Both the position numbers and the translations under genes were made by a program. DNA of 64,000 nucleotides from Rudanella paleaurantiibacter (GTDB lineage Bacteria; Bacteroidota; Bacteroidia; Cytophagales; Spirosomataceae): the NCBI RefSeq assembly GCF_009184635.1, contig NZ_WELI01000008.1, positions 1 through 64,000 on the forward strand, given 5' to 3'. Shown here piece after piece: positions 63,795 to 64,000 of this stretch. Within the stretch, counting starts at the first letter, position 1. Each line of letters starts with the position of its first letter. The notes beneath the pieces are model-generated. The model searched no databases. It saw only the letters and a list, made by a program, of their open reading frames with translations, and had not been told where the DNA came from.

Positions 63795-64000
63795 ATGCTA
63801 CCCGTTTACCAGCTTCAATCGTTTCCCCGGCACCACCCCGATACTCCGTTTTACATGACCCGGCTCGAACGGCTGGTTCAGGAAGTGCAGGGCATTGAGA
63901 AACCCCACGGCCACACGTTTTATCTGGTCATGTGGATTAGTCAGGGCAGCGGTACGCATACCATCGACTTCCGAACATACGAGGTGGCACCCCGGCAGTT
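63795..64000 (+). CDS. AraC-family regulator, 5' part only
   Basis: The open frame from ATG 63795 (MLPVYQLQSFPRHHPDTPFY) runs off the window after about 68 residues. HGHTFYLVMWISQGSGTHTI with DFRTYEVAPRQ matches the cupin-type N-terminal sensor domain of AraC-family regulators. The DNA-binding end is outside the window, so the call depends on this domain alone. Confidence 0.65.
   Translation, partial: MLPVYQLQSFPRHHPDTPFYMTRLERLVQEVQGIEKPHGHTFYLVMWISQGSGTHTIDFRTYEVAPRQ

Overview
The window looks like a piece of a Bacteroidota chromosome, most likely Cytophagales close to Spirosoma/Rudanella-type bacteria. This is inferred from a type IX secretion C-terminal sorting domain, FucP-type sugar permease, LytTR regulators, Tat-exported ferritin-like proteins, S23-type four-helix-bundle protein, DUF7149-type restriction-methylase homologue and TAnnTTTG-like promoter boxes. 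Coding density is high and most genes are GC-rich. The cas3 stretch is visibly AT-richer. The first ~60 bases are C/G homopolymer runs typical of an assembly edge, and the right edge cuts an AraC-type gene.

Layout: 113-4909 (minus) is an amino-sugar operon: permease, nagA, nagB and a secreted Gfo/Idh/MocA-type oxidoreductase. A second, Tat-exported Gfo/Idh protein follows (5223-6611), then a Crp-like regulator divergent from an OsmC peroxidase, a cell-wall amidase, a 1276-residue type IIG restriction-methylase homologue with altered catalytic motifs, a WYL regulator, a DoxX-like membrane protein, two exported ferritin-like proteins, a stand-alone receiver facing a LytTR protein with a degenerate receiver, glutaryl-CoA dehydrogenase, two secreted repeat proteins (LRR; ELWxxDGT with T9SS tail) and a FAD-dependent dehydrogenase.

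27670-39431 is a type I-B CRISPR-Cas locus: 68 repeats and 67 spacers by my count, then cas6, cas3, cas5, cas7 and cas8b, all read on the minus strand. No cas4, cas1 or cas2 lies in the window, and the WYL-type regulator gene upstream is truncated. After an exported amidase, a metalloprotease and an M16 peptidase comes a seven-gene minus-strand locus (48571-55389): TolC, HlyD-type adaptor, FtsX-type permease, ABC ATPase, LytS-type kinase and LytTR regulator, with a four-helix-bundle gene between permease and ATPase. The right part holds CsbD, an internally duplicated hypothetical protein, a fourteen-domain FN3 surface protein cut off from its signal peptide by a frameshift, and an M1 aminopeptidase.

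The most distinctive signal is the palindromic DNA between genes. There are two copies of a ~261-bp nested inverted-repeat element, three copies of a ~100-bp element with TCAGTACTGGACATT ends, several copies of an AACCTGCAAGG hairpin, and a class of imperfect hairpins built from short reiterated words, often supplying the stop codon of the neighbouring gene. In one case such inverted repeats bracket the four-helix-bundle gene and exactly fill the gap between two efflux genes. This resembles the stem-bounded intervening sequences of 23S rRNA that carry S23-type genes, but placed in an mRNA.
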